In this document: piece after piece, positions 51,364-60,038 of the stretch | Layout of the letters: each line of letters starts with the position of its first letter | Position numbering within the stretch: position 1 is the stretch's first letter | DNA from: UBA830 sp038146925 | Lineage (GTDB): Bacteria > Pseudomonadota > Alphaproteobacteria > MPNO01 > UBA830 | DNA length: 64,000 nucleotides | NCBI GenBank assembly: GCA_038146925.1 | Contig: JAYQSP010000003.1 | Coordinates: 1-64,000 of the forward strand | Reading direction: 5' to 3' | The notes under the pieces: generated by a model | Told to the model about the DNA's origin: nothing | What the model saw: only the letters and a program-made list of their open reading frames with translations | Database searches by the model: none | Made by a program: the position numbers and the translations under genes

Positions 51364-52617
51364 TCATGCCGCTGCCGGCGTCGCCGCCGTTTCCTCGCCG
51401 CGCGTCTCGCGGATCAGCCACGACAGGACGGCCGCCAGGAACGCCAGACCGATGGAAACGATCCACACCCAGTCGTAACTCTGGAAATTGTCGAAGAAAT
51501 ATCCGCCCATGAACGCGCCCGCCGCCGCGCCCGCAGAATGCCCACCGAACAGCAGGCCGAGCGTCAGCCCCATGACGCGCACCCCGATATGGGTGCTGAC
51601 GAGGCTGGCCAGCACCGGCATCGTGGAATAGTCGAATATCCCGAACATGATGGCGAACAGGAACAGCAGTTCCGGGTTGCCGGTGATCTGCATCAGGATC
51701 AGGAAAGACAGGGCGCGGAAGAAATAGATCGCGCCCAGCAGCAGCGGCCGGTTGACCTTGTCCGCCAGATACCCGGCGAGAATCATGCCGCACATATTCG
51801 CCCCCGACAGGACGCCCAGCGCGGCGGCGCTCTCGATCCGCGGGTAGCCGCAGGACATGGCGTAGGGAATCAGGTGAACCTCGATCACGCCGGAGGTCGT
51901 GAACCCGCACAGCACGAAACCGAAAAACAGCAGCCAGAAGGTCGCGTTGCGGAAGATGAGCCGAAGCCGGGCGGTCAGCGCCGCTTCGCCGGAACCGCCG
52001 GCGTCATGGGACATACGGCTGGCGGGCGTGATCAGGAACCAGGCAACGGGCGCCAGCGCCATCACGAATATGCCGAACCCGGCAAACGCGGCGCGCCATC
52101 CGGCCCATTCCACCAGGATCGCGAGCAGGGGCATCATCAGAAGCAATCCGCCCGACGCCCCCGACGTGGCGATGCCGGTGGCCAGCCCCCGGTGCTCTTC
52201 GAAGATCTGCCCGATGGTGGCGGATGCCTGGGGGGCAGCCAGCGACCCGTAACCGAGCCCGCCGATGATGCAGAACAGCAGCACGAACTGCCACGGCTGG
52301 GTCATCAGCGAAGTCGAGGCGATGGAGGCGCCAACGCAAAGCAGCGCGCCGGCGACCACGGGACGCGGGCCGATCCGGTCCAGCAGGTTGCCCGCCAGCG
52401 GCGATATCAGCGTCATGAAGACCAGCACGATGGACCCGCCGCTGGAAATGAACGTGCGGTCCCATCCGAGATCCTGTTCCCAGGTGGGCATGATCAGCCC
52501 CAGGGCGGAACGGGCGGAAAACACCATCCCGAGCGCCAGGAACATGAACATGACGATCACCCAGCCGCGCGGATTAGCGCGGTAGACGGAGGCTAGGGAA
52601 CTTGAACTGTCGGACAT
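51364..52617 (-). CDS. MFS transporter (copy B of a tandem pair)
   Basis: Permease of 417 residues, first gene of the pair. It begins after a short polar tail with GWVIVMFMFLALGMVFSARS, carries GNLLDRIGPRPVV in the first cytoplasmic loop and shares VSTHIGVRVMGLTLGLLFGG with its downstream paralogue. The two genes are probably co-transcribed and may have different substrates, or form a functional pair. mutT lies 37 bases upstream in the opposite sense of reading order (same strand, beyond its start). Confidence 0.88.
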   Translation of the reverse strand: MSDSSSSLASVYRANPRGWVIVMFMFLALGMVFSARSALGLIMPTWEQDLGWDRTFISSGGSIVLVFMTLISPLAGNLLDRIGPRPVVAGALLCVGASIASTSLMTQPWQFVLLFCIIGGLGYGSLAAPQASATIGQIFEEHRGLATGIATSGASGGLLLMMPLLAILVEWAGWRAAFAGFGIFVMALAPVAWFLITPASRMSHDAGGSGEAALTARLRLIFRNATFWLLFFGFVLCGFTTSGVIEVHLIPYAMSCGYPRIESAAALGVLSGANMCGMILAGYLADKVNRPLLLGAIYFFRALSFLILMQITGNPELLFLFAIMFGIFDYSTMPVLASLVSTHIGVRVMGLTLGLLFGGHSAGAAAGAFMGGYFFDNFQSYDWVWIVSIGLAFLAAVLSWLIRETRGEETAATPAAA

Positions 52618-52654
52618 CGGCTATGCGGTACCACGGACACGACGCAATTTCACG

Positions 52655-53062
52655 TCACAAATAATCGCGCAGCATGGCGATCAGCGGCTTGTCGGCGGGC
52701 GGCATCGGATAATCGCCCAGCCGCATCGGCATCACCCATTTGATCTGCTGGTTTTCCATCGGGGTGACGCGGCCTTCCCACTTGCGGCAGACAAAAAGCG
52801 GCATCAGCAGGTGAAAGTCGTCATAAGCGTGAGATGCAAAGGTAAACGGCGCAAGGCAGCTTTCCACCGTGTCGACGGCCAGCTCTTCCTTCAGTTCGCG
52901 GATCAGCGCCGTTTCCGGCGTCTCACCGTCCTCGACCTTCCCGCCCGGGAATTCCCACAGACCCGCCATGGATTTGCCTTCCGGCCGCTGCGCGATAAGG
53001 ACACGGCCGTCGGCATCGAACAGGGCGACGGCCGCGACCAGAATGATGGGAAGATCCGGCAT
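52655..53062 (-). CDS. mutT: (Deoxy)nucleoside triphosphate pyrophosphohydrolase MutT
   Basis: Nudix hydrolase of 135 residues that removes 8-oxo-dGTP from the nucleotide pool. The Nudix box is complete: GGKVEDGETPETALIRELKEE. The N-terminal VAVALFDADGRVLIAQRPEGK, and MAGLWEFPGGK before the box, are typical of MutT. It is 27 bases downstream of argJ, the neighbour of mutT in many alphaproteobacteria, and followed by the MFS pair after 37 bases. Confidence 0.93.
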   Translation of the reverse strand: MPDLPIILVAAVALFDADGRVLIAQRPEGKSMAGLWEFPGGKVEDGETPETALIRELKEELAVDTVESCLAPFTFASHAYDDFHLLMPLFVCRKWEGRVTPMENQQIKWVMPMRLGDYPMPPADKPLIAMLRDYL

Positions 53063-53089
53063 GCGCTGTTACAGAGAATCCGGTCGGCG

Positions 53090-54319
53090 TCAGGACCGGT
53101 AGTCGGCGTTGATCGAGATGTAACCGTGGGTCAGATCGCAGGTCCATACGGTCGCCGCGCCCCTGCCGATCTTCAGATCCACCTCGATGTCGATCTCGTC
53201 GCCCTTCATGTGCCTGGCGACCGGCGCTTCGTCGTAGCCTTTCACGACCATGCCCCTGTCGGCGACGGCGACGCCGCCGATGCTGATCGTCAACAAATCC
53301 CGATCGGCTTCCTCGCCCGACTTGCCGACGGCCATGACGATACGGCCCCAGTTCGCGTCCTCGCCCGCGATAGCGGTTTTGACCAGCGGCGAATTGGCGA
53401 TGGCGAGGCCGATTTTCTTGGCGGCCCTGGCCGATTTCGCACCGGTGACGTTGACGGTGACGAATTTTGTCGCGCCTTCGCCGTCGCGCACGATCTGATG
53501 CGCCAGGTCGGTCATGACCTCTTCCAGCGCCGTCCGGAATGCCCGCAGTTTGGCATCGCCCGGTTTGGAGATCTTCGCATGTTTCGCCGCGCCGGTCGCG
53601 AACACCAGCACCGTGTCGCTGGTCGACGTGTCCCCGTCCACCGTTATCGCGTTGAACGACCGGTCGGCGGCGCGGGCCGTGATCGTCTGCAGCACATCCG
53701 CCGGAATCTTCGCATCGGTGAAGATAAACGACAGCATAGTCGCCATGTCCGGCGCGATCATGCCGGAACCCTTGGCGATGCCGCCGATGGTGACCTCGGT
53801 GTCGCCGATCGTCACCCGCCGCCAGGCACCCTTGGGGAACGTGTCGGTGGTCATGATGGCCGATGCCGCGTCGGTCCAGTTGTCGGGCGTCAGCGATTTT
53901 TTCAGCCCGGCCAGCGATTTCGTAATCCTGCCGTCGGGCAGGGTCTCGCCGATTACGCCGGTGGAGGCGACGAAAACCTGGCTTTTCGGCACGTCGAGCA
54001 CCGATGCCACCTTGTCGACCGTCCGCTGCACCGATTTTTCGCCGGCCTGCCCGGTAAAGGCGTTGGCGTTCCCGGCATTGACGATCAGCGCCCGCGCACG
54101 GCCCTTCCCGGCCTGACGCTTGCACCAGTGCACGGGCGCAGCGGCCGTTTTCGACTTGGTGAACACGCCGGCAACCTGCGTGCCCTTGTCGAGCGCGGCG
54201 AGGAAGACGTCCTTGCGGCCCTTGTATTTCAGCCCGCAGGATGCGCCGGCGACGCGCACGCCGGGAATGGCCGGGATGTCGGGAAAGCCGGCAGGCGCCA
54301 AAGGCGATTTTTTTGCCAT
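53090..54319 (-). CDS. argJ: Bifunctional ornithine acetyltransferase / N-acetylglutamate synthase
   Basis: Recycles the acetyl group in arginine biosynthesis by moving it from N-acetylornithine to glutamate. The 409-residue precursor cleaves itself before the nucleophile Thr194 in GMIAPDMATMLSF, giving two chains. Oxyanion residues are in VFVASTGVIGETLP (Thr-Gly). The C-terminal WTCDLTHGYISINADYRS is standard. It sits between a sortase gene and mutT. The upstream gap is 55 bases. Confidence 0.96.
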   Translation of the reverse strand: MAKKSPLAPAGFPDIPAIPGVRVAGASCGLKYKGRKDVFLAALDKGTQVAGVFTKSKTAAAPVHWCKRQAGKGRARALIVNAGNANAFTGQAGEKSVQRTVDKVASVLDVPKSQVFVASTGVIGETLPDGRITKSLAGLKKSLTPDNWTDAASAIMTTDTFPKGAWRRVTIGDTEVTIGGIAKGSGMIAPDMATMLSFIFTDAKIPADVLQTITARAADRSFNAITVDGDTSTSDTVLVFATGAAKHAKISKPGDAKLRAFRTALEEVMTDLAHQIVRDGEGATKFVTVNVTGAKSARAAKKIGLAIANSPLVKTAIAGEDANWGRIVMAVGKSGEEADRDLLTISIGGVAVADRGMVVKGYDEAPVARHMKGDEIDIEVDLKIGRGAATVWTCDLTHGYISINADYRS

Positions 54320-54374
54320 GTTCTTGTAGTCGCTTGATGATGAAAATATCGCGCGAGTCTAGCGCATTTTCCGT

Positions 54375-54965
54375 TTACACGGAATCTTCCGTCACCGCCA
54401 CGGCATGCACCAAAAAGCGTAACGGGCCGCCGGGCCGGACCGCGTCGAACGGATAACACGTCACCAGCACGACGCCGTTCTCCCCACTGCCTTCGGAGGG
54501 CAGACTCCACGTTTGCCGGGCGTCGGCGATGGACATGGCGGCAACCCGGTAGCGGCGCCGCTTCCCGTCGGCACGCTGTATTTCCACCCGATGGCCGACG
54601 CGGATATCGGCCAGAACAGCGAGATGCGTATCCCGGTGACCGCCGATCATGCTGATCCCGGTTTCCCCTGGCGGCGCGGTGCCGGACACATGCCCAGGGC
54701 CGAATGCGAGCGCCTGCCCGGATACGCCGGCGAGGACGATCAGCTCGGTATCCTGGTCTGGCAGGCGGAGCCGGGCGACCGGCCAGGTATCGGCCCACGG
54801 CCAGGGCCGTACCTGCGCCCCGCCTGCCAGTGTCGTATCCCAGGCGCGGTGCAGCAGGATTTGCGCCACCGCCGCCTTCACGGGAATGAACAGGGCCGAT
54901 GCGGTCAGCCACAGACCGCCCGCCGCCAACACCGCACCGGCGATCAGGACAAACCGCTGGCGCAT
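54375..54965 (-). CDS. Class GN (Gram-negative) sortase
   Basis: Membrane-anchored transpeptidase of 196 residues. One N-terminal helix (about 6-28) is followed by a sortase beta barrel with all three catalytic residues: His110 in SMIGGHRDTH, Cys170 in VVLVTCYPF and Arg183 in GGPLRF. Size and TLxTCYPF-type active site match the marine proteobacterial sortase family. ATG 54965 overlaps the stop of the substrate gene by one base, so enzyme and substrate are made together. No dedicated two-component system, often near such pairs, is seen. Confidence 0.9.
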   Translation of the reverse strand: MRQRFVLIAGAVLAAGGLWLTASALFIPVKAAVAQILLHRAWDTTLAGGAQVRPWPWADTWPVARLRLPDQDTELIVLAGVSGQALAFGPGHVSGTAPPGETGISMIGGHRDTHLAVLADIRVGHRVEIQRADGKRRRYRVAAMSIADARQTWSLPSEGSGENGVVLVTCYPFDAVRPGGPLRFLVHAVAVTEDSV

Positions 54966-57103
54966 CAGATCGTTGCTTTGCGGGGACGCGTCGCCAGAAA
55001 CACCAGCAGTGCCATCGCCAGCAAGCCGATCCCTGCCATCAGATGAACGAAGAACGGCGTCGCGCCCTGCGGCAGCATGACGGCCTGTCCGGCAGCGCCT
55101 GTCCCTGCCCGCGCGGGGCCGCCGGGCGCCGGCAGCACCGCGCGCTTTTTCAGCTTCTCGCCGAACGCTTTGAAGAAATTCCAGCCATGCGGCAGGTTCA
55201 GCGGCACGTCGCCGGACAGGACAGGCTTATCGCCGGGCCGTACCGCTGTCTTCTCGGTGGCGAGCAGACTGGTGTATCGGGTGACCAGACCGTGGCTGAG
55301 CCCGATCCGGGTGACCGCTGCCTTCACAACGTCTTCGGGCGCGCCTTCGTAGCGGCTGTCCATCAGCGCCATGATCTTGGACCGCGCCCAGAGCGTGGCG
55401 ATCCCGGCAACCGGGGTTGCGTCGGCGAGCGCCAGATGCTGCTTCCATGCCCCGGCCGACAGCGACAACGCGGCGTCGCCTGCATGTGCATTGGCCGGCA
55501 ACCGGCTGACCAGTACAACCGGTTCGCCGGCATAGAGATCGGGGATCGCCGACGGAAAGCTCTCGGCGGAAACGGCAGCGCCGCCGAGATCCTGCCAGCG
55601 ATGCGTAATACCGGTCAGCGCCGGGCGTTCCAGCTTTTCGAACAAACCGGCCATGCCGGCGCGTACCTGTTTGACGTCCCCGATATAGACGTAGCTCCCG
55701 CGACCGGCTTCCGCCGCCTTGCGCATGAAATAGCTGTTGGGCGCCGAACCGATGCCGATGGTGAACAGCCGCGACGCGCCCAGCCGGGACCGTATGTCCC
55801 GCAACAGCCCGGCTTCATTGGCGACCGCGCCGTCGGTGACGAATACGACCTGTCGCAGACGCCCAGAGTCGCCACCAACGCCATTTCGCGGCAACGCCCT
55901 GTGAAGGGCCGGGCGCATCATCGTGCCACCGCTGGCCCTGGTCGAACGCAGGTAGAGCTTGGCAAACAGCCGGTTCGCCAGGCCGGCGGCACGTTCTTCC
56001 TCCCACAGGCTGTCGGTGACGTCGGAAAACCGGATCAGGTTGAACCGGTCTTCGTCGCCCAGCCGGTCGATGGCGGCGTCCAGCGCTGACCGGGCGGCGC
56101 GGATGGACTCGCCGCCCATGGACCCCGACCGGTCCAGAATGAATACGATATCGCGGGACTTTCGCTTTCCGGGCAACTGCGTCCCGGCGGGCGGCATGAT
56201 CATGGCGAGAACGTAGACCCGGTCGCCGACGGTCTCGCGGAAGAAGGCGGTAAACGGTTGCGCGCCCAGCTTCGGCGTCCAGTCGAGAATGAAATCCCGG
56301 TCGGCGGGCACCGCTCTGTCGGCCAGCGCGATGCGGCGCTTGCCGATGCCGGATTTTTCGACAGCCAGCGCATGACTGGGGCTGGCGACTGCGGCCAGCG
56401 CCATGCCGGCATCGAGCGTGACGGTCAGCGACACCGGGTTCATCGGCGACTCGATTTCCGTATTGCGCACCGGGATGACGACCGGCGGTTCGCCCGCCTG
56501 CCCTTCCGACTCCTCCGTGTGACTGACCAGCTTGCGGGATCGGGACGCGGGATCGAACCGCGGCGCGACGACCAGGGGAAACCGGAGGCTGAACTTCCCC
56601 TGGTCGAAGCGGAGCTGCCGGAGATAGTGCAGCTCGACCGCGATCCGGCCGCCCGGAGGGATATTGGCGACCTCGTTGGAAAACATGTTGGGACGGTGCT
56701 GTTCGACCAGCGCCGCTCGGCGGCCCTGCGCCTTCGCCGCGGCATAGGCTTTGCGCGCCGCCCGGCGCTCGGCGATCCGCGCCTCGATCACCCGCTCTCC
56801 TACCGTCAGCGTCATGCGGTTGACGGCCGCCCCCTCCGGCAGCGGAAAGACATAGCGCCCTTCCAGCCAGTCCCTGGTCGGGTTGACGAAGTGCTGCTTT
56901 ACCACCGTCCGGGCGACGATGCCGCCGACGGTTATATCCACCTCCGTCGCGACAAGCGGCGCGGGCGCGTAGCGACCCGCATCGACCGTGCGGAACAAAA
57001 GCTGACCGCGCCCGACGTCGTTCAGGGTCATCAGCTCGGCGGATTGCGCGGCGCCAGCGGCGGAAAGGATGAAGAGGGCGACGAGTAACAGAGTGAGGGG
57101 CAT
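54965..57103 (-). CDS. Sortase target protein with VIT and VWA domains
   Basis: Exported protein of 712 residues of the marine proteobacterial sortase-target family. Signal peptide (MPLTLLLVALFILSAAGAAQSA), a VIT domain (about 28-160, with VVKQHFVNPTRDWLEGRYVF and VEQHRPNMFSNEVANIPPG), a von Willebrand A domain with the MIDAS motif FILDRSGSMGG, and a Pro/Gly-rich stalk. The C-terminus has a sorting signal LPQGATP (677-683), a hydrophobic helix and RPRK. The Thr normally found in LPxT-type signals is Gly. ATG 57103 has AAGGA nine bases upstream. Likely displayed on the envelope by the neighbouring sortase; purpose unknown. Confidence 0.9.
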   Translation of the reverse strand: MPLTLLLVALFILSAAGAAQSAELMTLNDVGRGQLLFRTVDAGRYAPAPLVATEVDITVGGIVARTVVKQHFVNPTRDWLEGRYVFPLPEGAAVNRMTLTVGERVIEARIAERRAARKAYAAAKAQGRRAALVEQHRPNMFSNEVANIPPGGRIAVELHYLRQLRFDQGKFSLRFPLVVAPRFDPASRSRKLVSHTEESEGQAGEPPVVIPVRNTEIESPMNPVSLTVTLDAGMALAAVASPSHALAVEKSGIGKRRIALADRAVPADRDFILDWTPKLGAQPFTAFFRETVGDRVYVLAMIMPPAGTQLPGKRKSRDIVFILDRSGSMGGESIRAARSALDAAIDRLGDEDRFNLIRFSDVTDSLWEEERAAGLANRLFAKLYLRSTRASGGTMMRPALHRALPRNGVGGDSGRLRQVVFVTDGAVANEAGLLRDIRSRLGASRLFTIGIGSAPNSYFMRKAAEAGRGSYVYIGDVKQVRAGMAGLFEKLERPALTGITHRWQDLGGAAVSAESFPSAIPDLYAGEPVVLVSRLPANAHAGDAALSLSAGAWKQHLALADATPVAGIATLWARSKIMALMDSRYEGAPEDVVKAAVTRIGLSHGLVTRYTSLLATEKTAVRPGDKPVLSGDVPLNLPHGWNFFKAFGEKLKKRAVLPAPGGPARAGTGAAGQAVMLPQGATPFFVHLMAGIGLLAMALLVFLATRPRKATI

Positions 57104-57296
57104 GGGCAGGATCCTTGTCGGAGGGACGAGGACGCCAATAGATCCCCGCACTGTGGCGCCGCGATGGCGAATTGCGGCGAAGCTGCGAAAAATCGCGGCG
57201 ATTTTGTGATATCGGGCGGGGACCCATATTGCCTGTTCCGAGCGGCGGGCGTAGGTTGCGGTCGCACTCCAACCGCTCGAAAAAGGGTACAGCGTC

Positions 57297-58499
57297 ATGT
57301 CCATCATCGCGCAGCGTCTGTCACGGATTAAACCGTCTCCCACCAACGTGCTGACCGGCAAGGTCGCCGAGCTGAAACGCGAAGGCCGCGACATCATCGG
57401 CCTCGGCGCGGGCGAGCCGGATTTCGATACGCCGGACAACGTGAAGGCCGCCGCCAAGGCCGCCATCGACGCGGGCGAGACCAAATACACGCCGATCCCC
57501 GGCACGCTGGCACTGCGCGAAGCGATATGCACCAAGTTCAAGCGCGACAACAATCTGGACTACACGCCCGATCAGGTGATCGTCAGCTGCGGCGGCAAGC
57601 AGGTGATCTACAACGCCTTCATGGCCACGCTGGACCCCGGCGACGAGGTCATCGTGCCGGCGCCCTACTGGGTGTCCTATCCCGATATGGTGCTGCTGGC
57701 CGAAGGCACGCCGGTCTTCGTCGACGGGGTGGAAGACAACGGCTTCAAGATCACGCCCGAAGACCTCGAAGCCGCGATCACGCCGAAGACCAAATGGGTG
57801 CTGCTGAATTCGCCCAGCAATCCGACCGGCGCGGCCTACACCCGCGACGAGCTCAAGGCATTGTGCGACGTGCTGATGCGGCACGAACACGTCTGGGTGA
57901 TGACCGACGACATGTACGAACACGTCGTCTACGACGATTTCGAATTTTCGACCCCCGCCGAGATCGAGCCCGGTCTGTTCGACCGCACCATCACGCTGAA
58001 CGGACATTCCAAGGTCTATGCGATGACCGGCTGGCGCGTCGGCTACGGCGCCGGACCGGTGGAACTGATCAAGGCGATGACGGTGGTGCAGTCGCAATCG
58101 TCGACGCATACGTCGTCGATCAGCCAGGCCGCGGCCGTCGAGGCGCTGAACGGCACACAGGATTTCATCGCGCCGCATAACGAGATGTTCAAAAAGCGGC
58201 GCGACCTGGTGGTCTCCATGCTGAACCAGGCCGACGGCATCACCTGCCGCACGCCGGAAGGCGCGTTCTACGTCTATCCGTCCTGCGCCGGCGCCATCGG
58301 CAAGACGACGCCGGACGGCACGAAGATCGAAAACGATTCGGACTTCTGCACCTATCTGCTGGAATCGGAGGGCGTGGCGGTGGTCCCCGGCGTCGCATTC
58401 GGCCTGGAGCCCTATTTCCGGATTTCCTACGCCACGTCGGACGAGCTGCTTGAAGACGCCTGCCAGCGCATCCAGCGCGCCTGCGGCGCGCTGAGCTGA
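57297..58499 (+). CDS. PLP-dependent aspartate-type aminotransferase (class I)
   Basis: Aminotransferase of 400 residues of the AatA/AspC subgroup Ib, interconverting aspartate and oxaloacetate and often also prephenate/arogenate. Blocks: GAGEPDFDTPDNVK, LNSPSNPTGAAYTRDEL, the PLP lysine Lys239 in LNGHSKVYAMTGWRVGYG, and the C-terminal FRISYATSDELLEDAC. Adding one Gly in VSCGGKQVIYNAF fits the family. Divergent from the sortase target gene across 193 bases that carry no other feature. Confidence 0.9.
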   Translation: MSIIAQRLSRIKPSPTNVLTGKVAELKREGRDIIGLGAGEPDFDTPDNVKAAAKAAIDAGETKYTPIPGTLALREAICTKFKRDNNLDYTPDQVIVSCGGKQVIYNAFMATLDPGDEVIVPAPYWVSYPDMVLLAEGTPVFVDGVEDNGFKITPEDLEAAITPKTKWVLLNSPSNPTGAAYTRDELKALCDVLMRHEHVWVMTDDMYEHVVYDDFEFSTPAEIEPGLFDRTITLNGHSKVYAMTGWRVGYGAGPVELIKAMTVVQSQSSTHTSSISQAAAVEALNGTQDFIAPHNEMFKKRRDLVVSMLNQADGITCRTPEGAFYVYPSCAGAIGKTTPDGTKIENDSDFCTYLLESEGVAVVPGVAFGLEPYFRISYATSDELLEDACQRIQRACGALS

Positions 58500-58561
58500 C
58501 GGGTCCGGTTCAGGTTCCTTGATGTCGATCAGGGACGATCGGCGGCGTTGAAGGCATTATA

Positions 58562-59959
58562 GTGATCCCGGGACGACCAGACGTCCCGTTACGGATGGAC
58601 ACTTTCAGCATGGAACTTCAGTTTCTCGGCGCCACCGGCACGGTAACAGGCTCGAAATACCTGCTGCGGCACGGCGGCCGTAAAATCCTGATCGACTGCG
58701 GGCTGTTCCAGGGGCTGAAAGAACTGCGCCTGCGCAACTGGGCCGACCTGCCCGTGCCGCCCGGCGACATCGACGCCGTGATCCTGACCCATGCCCATAT
58801 CGATCACAGCGGTTACGTCCCGCTGCTGGTCAGGAACGGCTTCAAGGGCCCGGTATACTGTTCCGATGGCACGGCGGATCTGTGCACGATCCTGCTGCCC
58901 GACAGCGGTTATCTTCAGGAAGCCGACGCGGAACGCGCCAACCGTTACGGCTATACCCGCCACAAGCCGGCAAAGCCGCTCTACACGAAGGACGACGCCA
59001 TCCGGTCGCTTGAATCCTTCGAACCCGTCGATATCGAGACACCGTGCGATCTCGGCGGCGGGCTGACCTTTACGCTGTACCGCGCCGGCCATATTCTCGG
59101 ATCGTCCCTGGTGCGTATCACGGACGGCGAGACGTCAATATTGTTCTCGGGCGATCTCGGCCGTCCCGACGATCCGGTGATGACCCCGCCGACGATTATC
59201 CGCGAGACCGATTATCTGGTGGTCGAATCCACCTATGGCGACCGGCTGCACGAAGACGTCGACGCGGCGGCGCAGCTCGGCGACATCGTGCGCCGCACGG
59301 CCGCGCGCGGCGGCACGGTCGTCATACCCGCATTCGCGGTCGGCCGCACCCAGGGCGTTCTGTATCACCTTTGGCAGCTCAGGAACGACGGCGCGATCCC
59401 GGACGTGAAAATCTATCTCGACAGTCCGATGGCGATCAACGCAACCCGGCTTCTCGACCGCCATCGCGACGATCACCGGATGGACGAAAAGCGCTGCGCC
59501 GAGGTTTCACGCATTGCGCGCTACGTGAATACACCGGAAGAATCGAAAGAACTCGACCGCGGCAACGGCGTCCCCTCGGTCATTATTTCGGCCAGCGGGA
59601 TGGCGACCGGCGGCCGGGTGCTGCATCACCTGAAGCATTTCATCGGCGATCCGCGCAATACGATCCTGTTTACAGGGTATCAGGATGGCGCCCGGCTGGT
59701 CCACGGCGAACGGGAAATCAAGATACATGGCAAGCTGTGGGCCGTTCACGCGGAGATCGGTGTGCTGCACAACATGTCGGCACATGCCGATTACCGCGAA
59801 ATTCTGGCCTGGCTGGAGAATTTCGACCGGCCGCCGAAACGCACTTTTATCACCCATGGCGAACCGGAAGCGGCTTCGTCGCTCCGCATGAAGATCGAGG
59901 ACAGGTTGGGGTGGTCCGTCTCGGTGCCGCAATATCTGCAGAAAGCGGACCTGACGTAA
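58562..59959 (+). CDS. Metallo-beta-lactamase-fold RNA-processing exonuclease-like protein
   Basis: Beta-CASP protein of 465 residues resembling YSH1/CPSF-type nucleases. It carries ELQFLGATGTVTGSKYLL, the zinc motif THAHIDHSG, VVESTYGDR and, C-terminal, the RNA-specificity region ISASGMATGGRVLHHLKHF with the final metal His in FITHGEPEAASSL. Probably acts on RNA. I use GTG 58562, which has GAAGG seven bases upstream; ATG 58610 directly before the conserved strand is the alternative. A perfect dyad lies just past its stop. Confidence 0.85.
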   Translation: MIPGRPDVPLRMDTFSMELQFLGATGTVTGSKYLLRHGGRKILIDCGLFQGLKELRLRNWADLPVPPGDIDAVILTHAHIDHSGYVPLLVRNGFKGPVYCSDGTADLCTILLPDSGYLQEADAERANRYGYTRHKPAKPLYTKDDAIRSLESFEPVDIETPCDLGGGLTFTLYRAGHILGSSLVRITDGETSILFSGDLGRPDDPVMTPPTIIRETDYLVVESTYGDRLHEDVDAAAQLGDIVRRTAARGGTVVIPAFAVGRTQGVLYHLWQLRNDGAIPDVKIYLDSPMAINATRLLDRHRDDHRMDEKRCAEVSRIARYVNTPEESKELDRGNGVPSVIISASGMATGGRVLHHLKHFIGDPRNTILFTGYQDGARLVHGEREIKIHGKLWAVHAEIGVLHNMSAHADYREILAWLENFDRPPKRTFITHGEPEAASSLRMKIEDRLGWSVSVPQYLQKADLT

Positions 59960-59960
59960 C

Positions 59961-59977
59961 GTCTCTTAATAAGAGAC
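59961..59977. repeat. Perfect 17-base dyad before the hydantoinase operon
   Basis: GTCTCTT-AAT-AAGAGAC directly after the preceding stop codon and about ten bases upstream of the likely -35 region of the hydantoinase operon. Its position suits an operator; a terminator is less likely because no T-run follows. Confidence 0.55.
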
Positions 59978-60009
59978 ATCGTACTTTATTAACCTACATG
60001 GCTGTGCTA

Positions 60010-60015
60010 TATAAT
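60010..60015 (+). promoter_or_regulatory. -10 box TATAAT of the hydantoinase operon
   Basis: An exact TATAAT, rare in this GC-rich DNA, with a poor -35 (TATTAA at 59987-59992, 17-base spacing). Transcription would begin near 60022, leaving a leader of about 20-25 bases. The weak -35 hints at an activator. Confidence 0.55.
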
Positions 60016-60038
60016 CTCGCAACACAATTAAAATCGGG

